A stretch of DNA of 15,515 nt from Flavobacteriales bacterium (GTDB lineage: Bacteria > Bacteroidota > Bacteroidia > Flavobacteriales > BACL11), in the NCBI GenBank assembly GCA_018675825.1, contig JABGXK010000154.1, positions 1 to 15,515 on the forward strand. Direction: 5' to 3'. Shown here piece after piece: positions 14,870 through 15,515 of this stretch. Below the pieces are notes generated by a model, which saw nothing but the letters and a program-made list of their open reading frames with translations, was not told the origin of the DNA and did not search any database. How positions within the stretch are numbered: the first letter of the stretch is position 1; the number at the start of each line of letters is the position of its first letter. A program made the translations under genes and the position numbers.

Positions 14870-15199
14870 TTAAGAGTTAAAAATCAAGTCACATTTTGCA
14901 GCAATAATAAAATCATTTTCATGCAATCCATTTATTTTATGAGTAAATAATATAATAATAACTTCTTTAAAATTTATATGTATGAAAGGGTGATGAGATT
15001 CTTGTTCAGCTAAATCAGCAATTCTATTACTAAATATAATTGCATCATTATATTTACTAAAGAAATATGATTTTTTTATCTTTTTCTTTTTAAATACTTC
15101 CCATCCTTTATCTAATTGAATTAAAAGTTTTCTTATTTCATTACTTTTTAGTGGAGGAAATCCACCTTGACAAGGGATACATTTTTTTTCAGCTATCAT
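14870..15199 (-). CDS. phhB: Pterin-4a-carbinolamine dehydratase
   Basis: The product is 109 residues, the usual size for the family. 'CIPCQGGFPPL' (7-17) matches the conserved N-terminal segment, 'ESHHPFIHINF' (67-77) holds the active-site H69-H70-P71, and 'THKINGLHENDFIIAAKCD' (86-104) matches the family's conserved C-terminal stretch with H87 and D96. The enzyme dehydrates 4a-hydroxytetrahydropterin formed by aromatic amino acid hydroxylases, so that the pterin can be recycled; in bacteria it is soluble in the cytoplasm. No hydroxylase gene is next to it here. A poor -7-like box (TTATTTTG, 15247-15254 on the minus strand) lies upstream. The convergent gap to the ABC exporter is short. Confidence 0.92.
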   Translation of the reverse strand: MIAEKKCIPCQGGFPPLKSNEIRKLLIQLDKGWEVFKKKKIKKSYFFSKYNDAIIFSNRIADLAEQESHHPFIHINFKEVIIILFTHKINGLHENDFIIAAKCDLIFNS

Positions 15200-15318
15200 A
15201 TCTATAAGAGATTAATTATTTTTTACATTTTTTATGAAACATAAACCAAAATAATCTTCTTTGCTCACAAAATTCAATTATTTCTAAAATATTTTATTCA
15301 TATATCAAATTAAAAAAA

Positions 15319-15344
15319 AGAGGCCTTATTTTATTAAGGCCTCT
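15319..15344 (-). terminator. Intrinsic terminator of the partial T9SS-secreted protein gene
   Basis: AGAGGCCTTA (15319-15328) and TAAGGCCTCT (15335-15344) form a perfect 10-base stem with four consecutive G-C pairs (GGCC) and a 6-base loop. On the minus strand the stem is followed by a run of eight T (complement of 15311-15319), so it ends transcription coming from the gene whose stop is at 15367. Confidence 0.9.
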
Positions 15345-15366
15345 CCAAAACTATCTAATAATTTAC

Positions 15367-15515
15367 TTACTGTAAAATAATTTTTTTATTAATTATACCA
15401 TTGTTATCTGATATTTCTAAGAAATATACTCCTCTAGATTTATTTCCTATACTAACCTTTTTCGTGTATTCTCCAACAAACTGCTCAAGAGATTCTATAT
15501 AAACAACCTCCCCTA
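15367..15515 (-). CDS. C-terminal end of a T9SS-secreted protein (cut by window edge)
   Basis: The minus strand has an open frame from the window edge (first full codon at 15513) to TAA at 15367-15369. The last residues, 'GNKSRGVYFLEISDNNG' then 'KKIILQ', match the T9SS type A sorting domain (G-x-Y-x-L-x-I-x-x-x-x-G-x-x-x-x-K-x-I). Such tails direct proteins across the outer membrane to the cell surface and are cleaved there. The catalytic or binding part lies outside the window, so the function cannot be given. This is the canonical tail form, different from the 'YDDGTVEK' form of the hydrolase at 8768. A strong terminator follows. Confidence 0.85.
   Translation of the reverse strand, partial: GEVVYIESLEQFVGEYTKKVSIGNKSRGVYFLEISDNNGIINKKIILQ

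Noticed and set aside
15216..15293. 25-codon minus-strand open stretch rich in F, W, C and K upstream of the pterin dehydratase
   Set aside because: It has no start codon and no known match; probably chance.

Overview
The window is AT-rich DNA from a member of the Bacteroidota, most likely a flavobacterium. The evidence is two kinds of C-terminal sorting tail of the type IX secretion system (T9SS), TAnnTTTG-type -7 promoter boxes, no obvious Shine-Dalgarno sequences, MORN and YwqK-like lipoproteins, and a 'CCC motif' small membrane protein. No tRNA, rRNA, CRISPR array, transposase or integrase was seen. The genus cannot be named from the sequence alone.

Region 1 (1-7367) looks like an accessory biosynthetic locus. 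A truncated radical SAM gene runs leftward off the window. From it diverges a very tight rightward operon: two tandem B12-binding-type radical SAM genes (the first broken by an in-frame TAA), a GNAT-family acyltransferase, a second acyltransferase-like protein of unknown function, a GH3-type acyl-adenylating enzyme and a membrane fatty-acid desaturase/hydroxylase. Its genes overlap or are 1-4 bases apart. The divergent promoter region carries two adjacent inverted repeats that could be operators. The gene content suggests synthesis and tailoring of an acylated, perhaps amide-linked, small molecule or lipid. I do not recognise the pathway, and this is the best candidate here for an undescribed system.

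Region 2 (7403-10330, minus strand) holds two probable two-gene operons. One encodes a degenerate J-domain/zinc-ribbon/membrane protein and a lipoprotein made of seven exact 23-residue MORN repeats. The other encodes a YwqK-like MORN_2 lipoprotein and a secreted alpha/beta hydrolase whose core resembles PETase/cutinase-type polyester hydrolases and which ends in a T9SS-like tail.

Region 3 (10545-12869, plus strand) has an RhlE-type DEAD-box RNA helicase overlapping a DUF2752 membrane protein, then a CCC-motif membrane protein related to the C-terminus of the J-like protein, a long nested hairpin, and another small membrane protein.

Region 4 (12944-15515) has a 33-codon relic of a T9SS tail on the minus strand, an ABC exporter of the fused TMD-NBD type, a pterin-4a-carbinolamine dehydratase (minus strand), a strong intrinsic terminator, and the 3' end of a minus-strand gene for a T9SS-secreted protein that continues beyond the window.
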